A stretch of DNA of 64,000 nt from Rhizobium sp. SEMIA4064 (GTDB lineage Bacteria > Pseudomonadota > Alphaproteobacteria > Rhizobiales > Rhizobiaceae). The stretch covers positions 620,001-684,000 of the forward strand of contig NZ_PYJN01000013.1 in assembly GCF_003025035.1 (NCBI RefSeq), in the 5' to 3' direction. The notes below the pieces were generated by a model that did not search any database, was not told where the DNA came from, and worked only from the letters and a program-made list of their open reading frames with translations. The translations under genes and the position numbers were made by a program. Of the stretch, positions 35,032-45,534 are shown piece after piece. Within the stretch, counting starts at the first letter, position 1, and each line of letters begins with the position of its first letter.

Positions 35032-36120
35032 ATGAAAAGTGGTCTCGAAGATATCATTGCTGCCGAAACCAAGCTGTCCGACGTCGATGGCGCCGCCGGC
35101 CGGCTGATCATCCGCGGTGTGTCGCTGGACGATCTGGTCGCGACCAGCCGCTTTGAGGATGTCGCTGCGCTGCTGCTGGACGGCTTGTTCGAGCAACATG
35201 CCGATGCCGTAAGCATCCGAACGCAACTAGGCGCCGCGCGTGCAGAACTGTTCGCACATGTCAAAGCGGCAGACACGGTATTGCTTTCTCTGCCGCCGGT
35301 GGAAGCCATGCGCGCGCTACTGGCTCGTATCGGAGACGGCGATGATTTTGCCACCGCCATCCGTTTGATGGCTGCGCCGGCGGTATTCCTGCCTGCCGTG
35401 CTGCGTCTTCAGAATGGTGAAAAGCCGATCAAGCCAGATGCCTCCCTATCTCAATCCGCTGATATTCTGCGCATGCTCACTGGCAAACGTCCCACACCGC
35501 AGCAGACTGCCGGCCTCGACGCCTATCTGGTGACGATCTCGGATCATGGGTTGAATGCTTCCACCTTCGCCTCTCGCGTCATCGCCTCGACCCATGCCGG
35601 CCTGACCTCGTCGGTGTTGGCTGCGATCAGCGCTCTCAAGGGACCGCTGCATGGCGGCGCGCCCGGCCCGGTACTCGATATGCTGGATGCGGTCGGCGAG
35701 CCGGAGAATGCGCGTGCGTGGCTGTCGCAGGCGCTTGACCATGGAGAGCGGCTGATGGGCTTCGGCCACCGCATCTACCGCGTCCGTGATCCCCGTGCCG
35801 ATGCTCTGAAGACGGCGCTGCGGCCAATCTTTGCGAGCGGTCAGGCCGATGCCGGCCGCATCGCGCTCGCCGAGGCGATCGAAGCCGCGGCTCTGGCGCT
35901 GTTGAAGGAGCGCAAGCCCGACCGCCCGCTGGAAACCAATGTCGAATATTATACCGCCCTGCTGCTCGATGCCCTCGGCTTCCCGCGCAATGCCTTCACC
36001 GGCGTCTTTGCGATCGGCCGCACAGTAGGCTGGATTGCCCATGCGCGTGAACAGATGCTCGATGGTCGCCTGATCCGCCCGCAGTCACGTTACGTCGGGC
36101 CTTTGCCAAAAGCGGCCTGA
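35032..36120 (+). CDS. Citrate synthase-like protein, single domain
   Basis: A 362-residue member of the citrate/2-methylcitrate synthase family, with SDHGLNAST, LKGPLHGGAPG and FGHRIYRVRDPRADALK. At the place of the catalytic Asp the sequence is NVEYYTA, a Glu, where the paralogue upstream has NVDF. The citrate-synthase activity is therefore uncertain. AAAGGAG precedes ATG 35032. It is convergent with a LysR-type gene. The housekeeping gltA is probably elsewhere. The pair of divergent paralogues suggests a partnership or heteromer. Confidence 0.85.
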   Translation: MKSGLEDIIAAETKLSDVDGAAGRLIIRGVSLDDLVATSRFEDVAALLLDGLFEQHADAVSIRTQLGAARAELFAHVKAADTVLLSLPPVEAMRALLARIGDGDDFATAIRLMAAPAVFLPAVLRLQNGEKPIKPDASLSQSADILRMLTGKRPTPQQTAGLDAYLVTISDHGLNASTFASRVIASTHAGLTSSVLAAISALKGPLHGGAPGPVLDMLDAVGEPENARAWLSQALDHGERLMGFGHRIYRVRDPRADALKTALRPIFASGQADAGRIALAEAIEAAALALLKERKPDRPLETNVEYYTALLLDALGFPRNAFTGVFAIGRTVGWIAHAREQMLDGRLIRPQSRYVGPLPKAA

Positions 36121-36151
36121 TACAGAAGCGGCCAACCGGCCGAATCGCTCC

Positions 36152-37027
36152 TCAAGCGGCTGCCACCTGTCGCGGCCGCATCAGTCCCTCGCGGATATGG
36201 CGGGCAAGTTCCGTTGCGGGCGGCGTCGCTTCGCTTTTGGACAAATAAAGGCTGACGGAAAAGATAGGCAGATCCGGCAGGCCGTCGCCCGCGCCGAGAA
36301 TATCGAGATCGGCAGGGACAGTAGAGGCAAGCCAGGCGGTGATCGCAAGGTCGGTGCGCACTGTCGCCGTCGTCGCCTCGATATTGCCGTTCTCAAACAC
36401 GGTGCGCCAGCGCCGCCCGTCGTCCCGCAGCGCCGCGAAAACCGATGGCCGGAAAGCGCAGGTATCGGCCACCATCGAAATCGGCAGCGGATCCTTTCGG
36501 TAAGCGGCACCCGCTTTCGCGCCGACCCAGACCAGCCGGTCGATGCTGAGGCATTCGCCTTTGGAGGTGCCGAGCGGCTCCTCGATGACACCGAGATCGA
36601 TTGCACCGTTATTGAGTGCCTGCATCAGCTCCGGCGATGAGCCGCAGACCAGCGAAATCTCGACTTGCGGATGACGTTCGGCATAGGATCTGAGCACGGG
36701 CGCCAAAACCGTCCCGACGAGATCATGGGGGACGCCGAGCCGCACGCTGCCTTCGACGGTGGTTTCCGTCATATCGGCCCAGATATCGTCGTTGAGGATC
36801 AGCAGCCGGCGGGCGTTGCCAAGCAGTCGTTCGCCCGCATCCGTCAGCCGCAATCTGCGATTTTCCCGTTCGAAGAGGGCACAGCCTAGCATGTCCTCCA
36901 GCCGCTTGATCTGCTGACTTACGGCGCTCTGCGTCATGTGCAGCATATTGGCGGCAACCGTCATGCTGCCGTGATCGGCAACTGCGGCAAAAGTTCTGAT
37001 GAGGGCGATATCGAAGTTTCTAGCCAT
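36152..37027 (-). CDS. LysR-family transcriptional regulator
   Basis: A regulator of 291 residues. The start MARNFDIALIRTFAAVADHGSMTVAANMLHMTQSAVSQQIKRLEDMLGCALFER is the family helix-turn-helix. The ligand-binding domain follows from about residue 90. The ATG at 37027 is chosen as the family start; an upstream in-frame start at 37063 would give an atypical N-terminus. It is convergent with the single-domain citrate synthase and divergent from the adenylate cyclase. The target is unknown. Confidence 0.92.
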   Translation of the reverse strand: MARNFDIALIRTFAAVADHGSMTVAANMLHMTQSAVSQQIKRLEDMLGCALFERENRRLRLTDAGERLLGNARRLLILNDDIWADMTETTVEGSVRLGVPHDLVGTVLAPVLRSYAERHPQVEISLVCGSSPELMQALNNGAIDLGVIEEPLGTSKGECLSIDRLVWVGAKAGAAYRKDPLPISMVADTCAFRPSVFAALRDDGRRWRTVFENGNIEATTATVRTDLAITAWLASTVPADLDILGAGDGLPDLPIFSVSLYLSKSEATPPATELARHIREGLMRPRQVAAA

Positions 37028-37473
37028 ATCCGCATTATAAACGCTAATACATCGGCCATTCAATATTCGTTTTTCTGATGGCAGCTATTCGCCTATCTCT
37101 TCACTGCAAAATGAAGATCGGCCCTTCATGGCTATCGAAGCCTGTCGCAGTGGTCCGCGCTCAGTCTTTTCCTGCCTGCCTGCTTGTGATTTTCATCATT
37201 CACTTGTGGCGCGGATAAAACGAAAAATGACGCATATGCCGCCAAATATGTGGGTTTTTGCGTAGTTTGAGTTAGCGAAAATGGTGGAATTATAGCCCTT
37301 ACCACAAAGGGACTAGCCACAAAGACCGCTCGCTTCTTGGCCTGATTCGGTGCTATCTGCGCCCCCTAAATGTTTTCCAACTGCCATGGTGCAATATGGA
37401 ACGCTACGCACGACATTGTGACAATATCGGCGTAAACTGCAGCCTTAGACCACAGGATGAATTCGGGGGGCAC
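37028..37473. other. Intergenic region between the LysR gene and the TPR cyclase
   Basis: About 450 bases, AT-richer than the genes, that should hold two divergent promoters. I see no strong hairpin, RNA gene or convincing small reading frame. If the cyclase starts at the ATG at 37396 the region is 78 bases shorter. Confidence 0.5.
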
Positions 37474-39372
37474 TTGGAGCGCCGACTGACTGCCATTCTG
37501 GCTGTCGACATCGTGGGCTACAGCCGCTTGATGGGAATGGACGAGGCCGGCACGCTGGCAGCGGTCAGGAAGCATCGCGCCGAAGTTCTGGACCCAAGGA
37601 TCGCCGAACATAAGGGGCGCATCGTCAAGCACACCGGCGACGGCATGCTGGTCGAATTTTCGAGCGTCGTGAATGCGGTGGCCTGCGCTGCCGAAATCCA
37701 GCGCGATATGCTGACGCGGAACGAAAGCGCGCAGCAGGACCGCCGCATCGAGCTGCGTATCGGCATCAATCTCGGTGACGTCATCGTCGAGGATGGCGAC
37801 ATTTTTGGTGAAGGCGTCAATCTGGCGGCTCGTCTCGAAGCCATTGCCGAGCCGGGCGGCATCGCCGTCTCCGGCTCGGTGCGCGATCATGTCGGTTCGC
37901 GTCTCGGCGTTTCCTTCGAGGATCGCGGCGAGCATTCCCTGAAGAACATTGCCCACAGCGTCCGCGTCTATACCGTTTCTCTCAGTGCACCGACGACCTC
38001 AACGGTCGTCGCCTTGCCGGCCCGGGATGGCCGCAAGCGGCTGGTGGCGGTCCTGCCCTTCGTCAACATGAGCGACGACCAGGAACAGGAATATTTTTCC
38101 GACGGAATTACCGAGGATCTGATCACCGATCTCTCGCAGATTTCGGGCCTCAACGTCGTCGCCCGCAACACCGTCTTCACCTACAAGGGCAAGTCGGTGA
38201 AGGTGAAGCAGATCGCGCAGGAACTCGGCGCGGACTTTGTTTTGCAGGGCAGCGTCCGTAAGGCGGCTCAGCGCGTCCGCATCACCGGTCAGCTTATCGA
38301 CGCCCGCAACGGCGCGCATCTCTGGGCCGGTCGTTTCGATCGCGATCTGACCGATATTTTCACGATCCAGGACGAGATTACCCATGCGATCGTCGATCAA
38401 CTGAAGATCAAGCTGCAGCCGGAGGAGAAGAAGGCGATCGAGAGCGAGCCGACCGCCAATATCGAAGCCTATACCTACTATCTCCGGGGCCGGCAGTTTT
38501 CGCATGCCTGGACCCGGTCTTACCTGCTTCTGGCGCGGCGCATGTTCCTGAAGGCCGTCGAGCTGGACCCGGATTACGCCCGCGCCTATGCCGGCATCGC
38601 GGATTGCGACTCGGCGTTGCGGGACTGGAGCCCGCGCGAATATCCGCTGGAAAGCATCATGGCGATGAGCGCCAAGGCACTGGAACTCGATCCGGATTTG
38701 GCTGAGGCCTACGCTTCGCATGGCCTGGCCTTGCATCAGAGCGGCCTGAACGAGGAGGCGACGGCGGCCTTCGCACGGGCGATGGCGCTGCAGCCGAACC
38801 TGTACGAGGCGAATTTCCATTATGGCCGCTTCCTGTTCATGCATGGCCGGTTCGAGGAAGCCGTGCGCTATTTCGAGCGCGCGGCGACCATCCGTACCGA
38901 CGACTACCTGTCCCCCGTGCATCTCATCAGCGCCTTTCGCTCGCTCGGAAAGACGAAAGAGCTGGAATACTGGGCAAGGATAGGCATCGAGCGTGCGGAA
39001 CGGGCGCTGGACCTCAACCCGGAAAACTCAGGCCCCGCCCACCGCGGCGCCATCGCCCTTGCCCACCTTGGCGAGGCCGGGCGCGCCAGGGAATGGGCGG
39101 TGCGTGCCCTCACGATTGATCCGGACGACATCTGCGCTCAATACAATGTTGCCTGCGCCTATGCCGTGCTCGGTGATCGCGATGCGGCGCTGGACCTGCT
39201 AGAGAGATTGCTGCCCATGAGTTCTGCCTATCAGGTGCTCTGGTTCAGCAATGATTCCGATCTGGATTCGCTGCGTGACTCGCCGCGATTCCAGAAAATG
39301 TTCGAGAGGTTCAACGTTGGGCATGCCTCGGCAGAGGAAAGAGTATCCAGCGAAGACGAAGCTCTGTGTTAG
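37474..39372 (+). CDS. Class III adenylate/guanylate cyclase with TolB-like and TPR domains
   Basis: A soluble signalling protein of 632 residues from the chosen TTG start, which follows GGGGGG and begins LERRLTAILAVDIVGYS, as usual in this family. An ATG at 37396 would add 26 residues. The cyclase domain (about residues 1-170) retains the two metal Asp (VDIVGYS and GDGM) and the Asn/Arg of GVNLAARLE. A FlgO/TolB-N-like region (about 180-330, LVAVLPFVNMSDDQEQEYFSDGITED) follows, then TPR-like repeats to the end. It is tail to tail with another cyclase. The signal sensed is unknown. Confidence 0.9.
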   Translation: MERRLTAILAVDIVGYSRLMGMDEAGTLAAVRKHRAEVLDPRIAEHKGRIVKHTGDGMLVEFSSVVNAVACAAEIQRDMLTRNESAQQDRRIELRIGINLGDVIVEDGDIFGEGVNLAARLEAIAEPGGIAVSGSVRDHVGSRLGVSFEDRGEHSLKNIAHSVRVYTVSLSAPTTSTVVALPARDGRKRLVAVLPFVNMSDDQEQEYFSDGITEDLITDLSQISGLNVVARNTVFTYKGKSVKVKQIAQELGADFVLQGSVRKAAQRVRITGQLIDARNGAHLWAGRFDRDLTDIFTIQDEITHAIVDQLKIKLQPEEKKAIESEPTANIEAYTYYLRGRQFSHAWTRSYLLLARRMFLKAVELDPDYARAYAGIADCDSALRDWSPREYPLESIMAMSAKALELDPDLAEAYASHGLALHQSGLNEEATAAFARAMALQPNLYEANFHYGRFLFMHGRFEEAVRYFERAATIRTDDYLSPVHLISAFRSLGKTKELEYWARIGIERAERALDLNPENSGPAHRGAIALAHLGEAGRAREWAVRALTIDPDDICAQYNVACAYAVLGDRDAALDLLERLLPMSSAYQVLWFSNDSDLDSLRDSPRFQKMFERFNVGHASAEERVSSEDEALC

Positions 39373-39391
39373 AGCGCCGCACTTTTCGGGA

Positions 39392-41251
39392 TCATGTTCG
39401 GCTGCGCCATAGCCAGACGGTCAGGGAGCCGGCACGGCCGCGCAGGCTTGCGTCGATCGGACCATCGAGCTTGCCTTCCGTATAGGGCGCGCTATCGCGT
39501 CCGGCCGACTGCAGCAGATCGTTGCTGAATGCGATCTCGACATGGTTGCGGGCAGCTACCTCCATCAGGCGGCTGGCGACATTGACGGTGTCGCCGGTCG
39601 CCGTGATCTGCTGGCGGCCGTGAGCGCCGAGCCTGGAAGCAACGATCGTGCCGAAATGTGCGCCGATCTTGAAGCCGATGCGAGATGTCATGGCCTCCGG
39701 CAGCGTTCCAAACCAGCCTCTCATTCTGTCAGCCAGGCGAATGCAGCAGCTTGCCGCATTGGCAGGATCGTCCCCCTTCGGCTGCGGCAAGCCGAACAAG
39801 ATCATGGCGCCATCGCCCATGAAGCTGGTGATGGCACCGCCGCAGGCCGTCACTTCCTCGTCAACGAGATCGTAGAAACCGTTCAGCAGTTCGCGCACCG
39901 CCGTTGGGCCGATCGCCTCGCTGAGACCCGTGAAGCCGTTGAGATCGATGAAGACCACGGCCGCCTCCTGGCGCACCGGCTCCGCCAGGAAGCCGGGATC
40001 GCGGGCAAGATGTTCGGCAAGGCCAGGCGCTTGAATACGCTGCAGAAGCTCGCTCTGCTGCGCGAAATGCCGGGCCTGTTTGCGGCCGAGCCAGAGCTGC
40101 GCAGCGCCGAACAGCAGCGCCGGCGGCATCGCGGCTGCGATCGGCACGGCGGCACTCAGCCAGATGCCGTGTTTGAAGGCGCTGATGTTGACCGCCAGCC
40201 AGGCAAGGACGACGCAGAGCGCCATGATCAGGCCGATGGTGTTGCGCCGCCAGGCCAGCAGTCCGACAAGAACGACGGGCAGGCCTATGGCGAAGCCGAG
40301 ATCAATGAGGCGCGCATTGTGGTCACGGACCAATCCGTCCCCGGCGATCAGATGCGTGATCGATGTGGAAATGACCTCGACGCCCGGCAGGACCGGATCG
40401 AAGGGCGTCGGGAAGACGTCGCCGCCGCCGGTGACGGTCGCGCCGATGACGACGATGTGGTCCCTAATCGCATCCTCCGGCAATTGCCCGGTCAGGGCCG
40501 CGCTGGCGCCGATGGTGCGGATCGTACCACGAGGACCGTAGAAGGAGAGCGGCATCAGATAGCCGGTGTCGGTATGCACCTGACGGTCGCCGAGCTTGAT
40601 GCGATCGGAAATGACGGTCGCAGGCTCCCCGGTCGCGGCGGAAACGACGCGCAACGAGAAGGACGGTTCGATCCGCTCGCCGCTGCGAAACAGCATGGGC
40701 ACGAAACGCGGCGTCCCGGTCTTGTCGGTCTGGACGTTGACGACGCCATAGGTCGCCGCCTGCGCAAACCGCGGCTGCGGCTCCAGGAATTGCAGGGCGC
40801 TGGGCACGCGCGCAAGCGGCTCCTTGCTTTCGTCGGCAACGCGCTGGCGACTTTCGGGAAAGATACCAGCGACGGCGAGCACGGCGTTGGTCTGTCTCAG
40901 TGATTGCGCCAGCGCTGCATCGTCAGCCTCCGCGCCGGGATCGACCAAAAGCATGTCGAGCCCGATCGCTTTCGGCTTCAGCACGGCGATGGCATCGATG
41001 ACTTTCGCAAGCGTGGCACGGGGCAGCGGGTAGTGGCCGGCTTGCCGCGACGCCTCATCATCGATGGCGACGATCGTAACGACATCGGGCGGCTGCCGGC
41101 TGCCACCGAGCACATTCCTGAGATTGGTCAGCGTCGCCTCGGCACCATCGATAAAAGGAATGTCGCCCCGCAGATGGGCGATGCCGAGACCCGCACCCCA
41201 GACGGCGGTCAAGACGAGCGCAATCAACGTCTGCAGCGGTGGTCTGCGCAT
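39392..41251 (-). CDS. CHASE2-domain membrane adenylate/guanylate cyclase
   Basis: A 619-residue signalling enzyme. An N-terminal membrane helix is followed by a periplasmic CHASE2 sensor (VVTIVAIDDEASRQAGHYPLPR, LKPKAIGLDMLLVDP), three membrane helices near residues 305-385, and a cytoplasmic class III cyclase domain. The catalytic domain has FIDLNGFTGLSE, FMGDGAMILFG with both metal Asp, and TGDTVNVASRLME. It lies 13 bases downstream of the FecR-domain gene on the same strand, a pairing that suggests a shared envelope signal. Confidence 0.92.
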   Translation of the reverse strand: MRRPPLQTLIALVLTAVWGAGLGIAHLRGDIPFIDGAEATLTNLRNVLGGSRQPPDVVTIVAIDDEASRQAGHYPLPRATLAKVIDAIAVLKPKAIGLDMLLVDPGAEADDAALAQSLRQTNAVLAVAGIFPESRQRVADESKEPLARVPSALQFLEPQPRFAQAATYGVVNVQTDKTGTPRFVPMLFRSGERIEPSFSLRVVSAATGEPATVISDRIKLGDRQVHTDTGYLMPLSFYGPRGTIRTIGASAALTGQLPEDAIRDHIVVIGATVTGGGDVFPTPFDPVLPGVEVISTSITHLIAGDGLVRDHNARLIDLGFAIGLPVVLVGLLAWRRNTIGLIMALCVVLAWLAVNISAFKHGIWLSAAVPIAAAMPPALLFGAAQLWLGRKQARHFAQQSELLQRIQAPGLAEHLARDPGFLAEPVRQEAAVVFIDLNGFTGLSEAIGPTAVRELLNGFYDLVDEEVTACGGAITSFMGDGAMILFGLPQPKGDDPANAASCCIRLADRMRGWFGTLPEAMTSRIGFKIGAHFGTIVASRLGAHGRQQITATGDTVNVASRLMEVAARNHVEIAFSNDLLQSAGRDSAPYTEGKLDGPIDASLRGRAGSLTVWLWRSRT

Positions 41252-41264
41252 GGGAATCAGGATC

Positions 41265-41792
41265 TCACTGGCCGAGGCGGCCCATCAGCGCGTTTATGCG
41301 TGGTTGCCCCCAACTCGTAACATGCAAGGGGCCGCGGCTGTGATCGACATCGACCCCCTGCCCGCGCCCTAGCGTAACGCCTTGTCCGGTTGAAACCTTA
41401 TTCACGGCGACGCGGCCGCGCAGCACCAGCACGGATGTCTTGCCACGCGCCGCGTCGACTGCCCATCGTGTGCCGCGCACCGCAGCGATCGCCTGCGGCG
41501 TCACCACTTCGAACCCGCCCTTGATGCGGCTGCTGTCGACATCGACCAGCGCCGCCTTGCTGTTGAGCACGATAGCATCCACCTGGCCGTCGCGATTGCG
41601 GTCGGCAAACCGGTAGCTCGCCCCGCGCTCGATGGTGATGCTGAGGCCCGGCTCGCAATTCAGCGTCTGGCGTTCAGCACTGACCGCCGGTCGCAGCGAA
41701 CAACTGGCGGTTTGTGCGGTGGCCGAACCGGTCCCGATCACGCACAGAACGACGACTCCGGCTGCGCCGAGAAAACGGTTTGTCTGGGTCAT
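41265..41792 (-). CDS. FecR-domain periplasmic protein
   Basis: An exported protein of 175 residues with an N-terminal signal peptide (MTQTNRFLGAAGVVVLCVIGT, cleaved near ATAQTA). The FecR core reads GGFEVVTPQAIAAVRGTRWAVDAARGKTSVLVLRGRVAV, which is the usual recognition of this domain. GGGGGG selects the ATG at 41792. It is the first gene before the CHASE2 cyclase, so it may sense something for that cyclase in the periplasm. Confidence 0.85.
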   Translation of the reverse strand: MTQTNRFLGAAGVVVLCVIGTGSATAQTASCSLRPAVSAERQTLNCEPGLSITIERGASYRFADRNRDGQVDAIVLNSKAALVDVDSSRIKGGFEVVTPQAIAAVRGTRWAVDAARGKTSVLVLRGRVAVNKVSTGQGVTLGRGQGVDVDHSRGPLHVTSWGQPRINALMGRLGQ

Positions 41793-41879
41793 GATTGTGC
41801 CCCCCATGAAATATACGTGTGGCGGCTGGCCCCTAAATTCCAGCCGCAGCAATATAAATCCGTAGGAAGTGATGATGCG

Positions 41880-42929
41880 TCAGGAGCGGTTAATCTGCAA
41901 GTTGTCGTAGCCCTTGGCTTTGTAGAGGATGGTCGAAATCAGCCAGCTCAACAGGAAGATGCCGACGACAGCGAAGCCGAAGTTGGCGAGATTGTCGTTG
42001 AGGTCGCTGATGAAGCTCCAGACGCCGCCTTCGAGGCCGAGCTTGTCGGAGATCAACCCCAGCGCCTCTATGCTGCCGATGAAGACGGCAACGACAACCG
42101 AAGCCGCGGTGATTGTCAGATTGTACCAGAGCTTGCGCATCGGCTTGACGAAAGCCCAGCCATAGGCGCCGGTCATCAATATGCTGTCGCTCGTGTCCAT
42201 CAGCGACATGCCGGCGGTGAAGAGTGCCGGGAAGACGAGAATCGTCCAGAAGGACATGCCCTGTGCCGCCTGCGCTGCGGAAATGCCGAGCAGGCCGATC
42301 TCGGTCGCCGTATCGAAGCCGAGACCGAAGAGAAAGCCGATGGGATACATGTGCCAGGACCGCCTCACCACCTTGAACATCGGGCGGAACACGCGCGCCA
42401 GCAAACCGCCGCCGGTCAGCAACGCATCGAGGTCTTCCTCAACAATCCTCTCACCCCTTCGTGCGCGATCGAAGGCCGACCACACGCCCTTCAACACGAA
42501 CAGGTTGGCGATGCCGATGAGAAGCAGGAACGCGGCCGAGACTGCCGTGCCGATAACGCTACCGATATCATGGAAGGAATCGAGCTTGCTCTGCATCGCA
42601 GCCGCCGTCGCGGCAATGACAACAGACGCAAGCACCACAATCGTCGAATGCCCCAACGAGAAGAAAAAGCCGACGGCATAGGGCTGTTTTCCCTCCTGCA
42701 TCAGCTTGCGCACCACATTGTCGATCGCCGCAATGTGGTCTGCGTCAAAGGCGTGTCTCAAGCCGAACATATAGGCGAGAAATGCGGTACCCAACAGCGA
42801 CGGCCTATCGGCAAAGGCGGCCCATGCCCAAGCCCAGCTAGCGACATTGAACGCAACCAGAACAATATAGGTGACGGCAATTTTGGTTTTCGACCGTTCC
42901 ATCCGATCGTCAAATGGATTGAGCATCAT
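41880..42929 (-). CDS. Nickel/cobalt permease, NiCoT (HoxN/NixA) family
   Basis: Inner-membrane metal uptake permease of 349 residues with about eight helices. The family signature RHAFDADHIAAIDN in the second helix contains the metal-binding HxxxDH, and GFFFSLGHSTIV further on is also diagnostic. The start is one of two adjacent ATGs at 42929 and 42926 (MMLNPFDDRMERSK), since the upstream part of the frame has no family similarity. No B12 or nickel riboswitch was recognised in the short upstream gap. Whether it moves nickel, cobalt or both is unclear. Confidence 0.92.
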   Translation of the reverse strand: MMLNPFDDRMERSKTKIAVTYIVLVAFNVASWAWAWAAFADRPSLLGTAFLAYMFGLRHAFDADHIAAIDNVVRKLMQEGKQPYAVGFFFSLGHSTIVVLASVVIAATAAAMQSKLDSFHDIGSVIGTAVSAAFLLLIGIANLFVLKGVWSAFDRARRGERIVEEDLDALLTGGGLLARVFRPMFKVVRRSWHMYPIGFLFGLGFDTATEIGLLGISAAQAAQGMSFWTILVFPALFTAGMSLMDTSDSILMTGAYGWAFVKPMRKLWYNLTITAASVVVAVFIGSIEALGLISDKLGLEGGVWSFISDLNDNLANFGFAVVGIFLLSWLISTILYKAKGYDNLQINRS

Positions 42930-43036
42930 ACGTTTGTTCCCACTATGCTGACCGGCAAAGTGCCACGGAAATGGGGACCACGCGACAGTCAAATGACGTA
43001 GCGGCGGGGCTTTTTGCAGTGCGGAAAACCAGCGGG

Positions 43037-43387
43037 CTAGCGAGGCCTGGCGATAATGCTGGTCAGATCTTCCTTCAGCCTGACCGGCAAATCCATTCTT
43101 TCGTGCAGGATGCTCATCACGCCGATCTTGCCGCTCGGCAGCTCTCGGAAAAATATGTAATGCCGCTCGTACCGGCTTAAAAATATCGATGTCTCGGAAT
43201 CGGCAGGCGCGACCAAATTTTTTGGTAGCCTGCGCCAAAGAGCTTTTGCTTTGGAAAGCTGCTCCAAGTGGGCATGAAGCCCTAGGATATATTTATTTGC
43301 TTGAGGCTCGCCCCATCGCTCAGCGGTATCGATCCAGATGCGGTTTTGAGCTGCATCCGCCCGAGAATAGAACAAATATCCGTTCAT
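43037..43387 (-). CDS. ParE/RelE-type toxin
   Basis: A 116-residue toxin-like protein with the ParE fold features: an alpha-helical N-terminal part (SRADAAQNRIWIDTAERWG), a middle section with LPKNLVAPADSETSIF, and the strand pair RHYIFFRELPSGKIGVMSILHERMDLPVRL. ParE toxins poison DNA gyrase; RelE relatives cut mRNA. It starts two bases after the antitoxin stop, so the pair is one operon with the antitoxin first. It lies close to pyrG but on its own transcription unit. Confidence 0.88.
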   Translation of the reverse strand: MNGYLFYSRADAAQNRIWIDTAERWGEPQANKYILGLHAHLEQLSKAKALWRRLPKNLVAPADSETSIFLSRYERHYIFFRELPSGKIGVMSILHERMDLPVRLKEDLTSIIARPR

Positions 43388-43388
43388 G

Positions 43389-43643
43389 CTAACGCGATTG
43401 GTTGCGGCGGATTACGTCTTCGGCGGAGACAGCGACAAATTCGCTTTCATCGGCCCGCAGGGCGGGCTCCAGCTCGTCCCGCAGCCATTCCCAGGCTTCG
43501 GCGCGTGTTTCCAGATCGCGGCGAATAAGTGCCCGAATATATTCGCTGGCATTTTCATAGAGACCGTTCTCGCCGATTTGCCGTTGAATGTGGGCCTGCA
43601 ACTGGCCGCTTACCCGCACGTGAATGCTATTTTCCGATGCCAT
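43389..43643 (-). CDS. ParD-type ribbon-helix-helix antitoxin
   Basis: An 84-residue partner of the toxin, first gene of the pair. The N-terminal strand-helix-helix (IHVRVSGQLQAHIQRQIGENGLYENASEYIRALIRRDLETR) is a ParD/CopG-type DNA-binding fold. The C-terminal part would wrap the toxin. Such antitoxins repress their own operon. Start MASENSIHVRV at 43643. Confidence 0.88.
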   Translation of the reverse strand: MASENSIHVRVSGQLQAHIQRQIGENGLYENASEYIRALIRRDLETRAEAWEWLRDELEPALRADESEFVAVSAEDVIRRNQSR

Positions 43644-43721
43644 ATCGCACTCCGTCGGTCTCTAACTGAAGGGAGCGTGTAGCACATAATGCCAATAATT
43701 GACACAAAATTTGGGAAAGGG

Positions 43722-43750
43722 GGCCGATCCGCAAAAGACATGGATCGGCC
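43722..43750 (-). terminator. Terminator downstream of pyrG
   Basis: Perfect 9-bp arms GGCCGATCC (43722-43730) and GGATCGGCC (43742-43750) with an 11-base loop, 12 bases after the pyrG stop. On the minus strand the following tract (CCCTTTCCC) is only weakly T-rich, so termination efficiency is uncertain. Confidence 0.7.
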
Positions 43751-43761
43751 TTCCATCATTA

Positions 43762-45534
<1,773 letters not shown>

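Noticed and set aside
42930..43036. A metal or B12 riboswitch upstream of the nickel/cobalt permease
   Set aside because: The gap is about 107 bases and no cobalamin or NiCo riboswitch core could be recognised.
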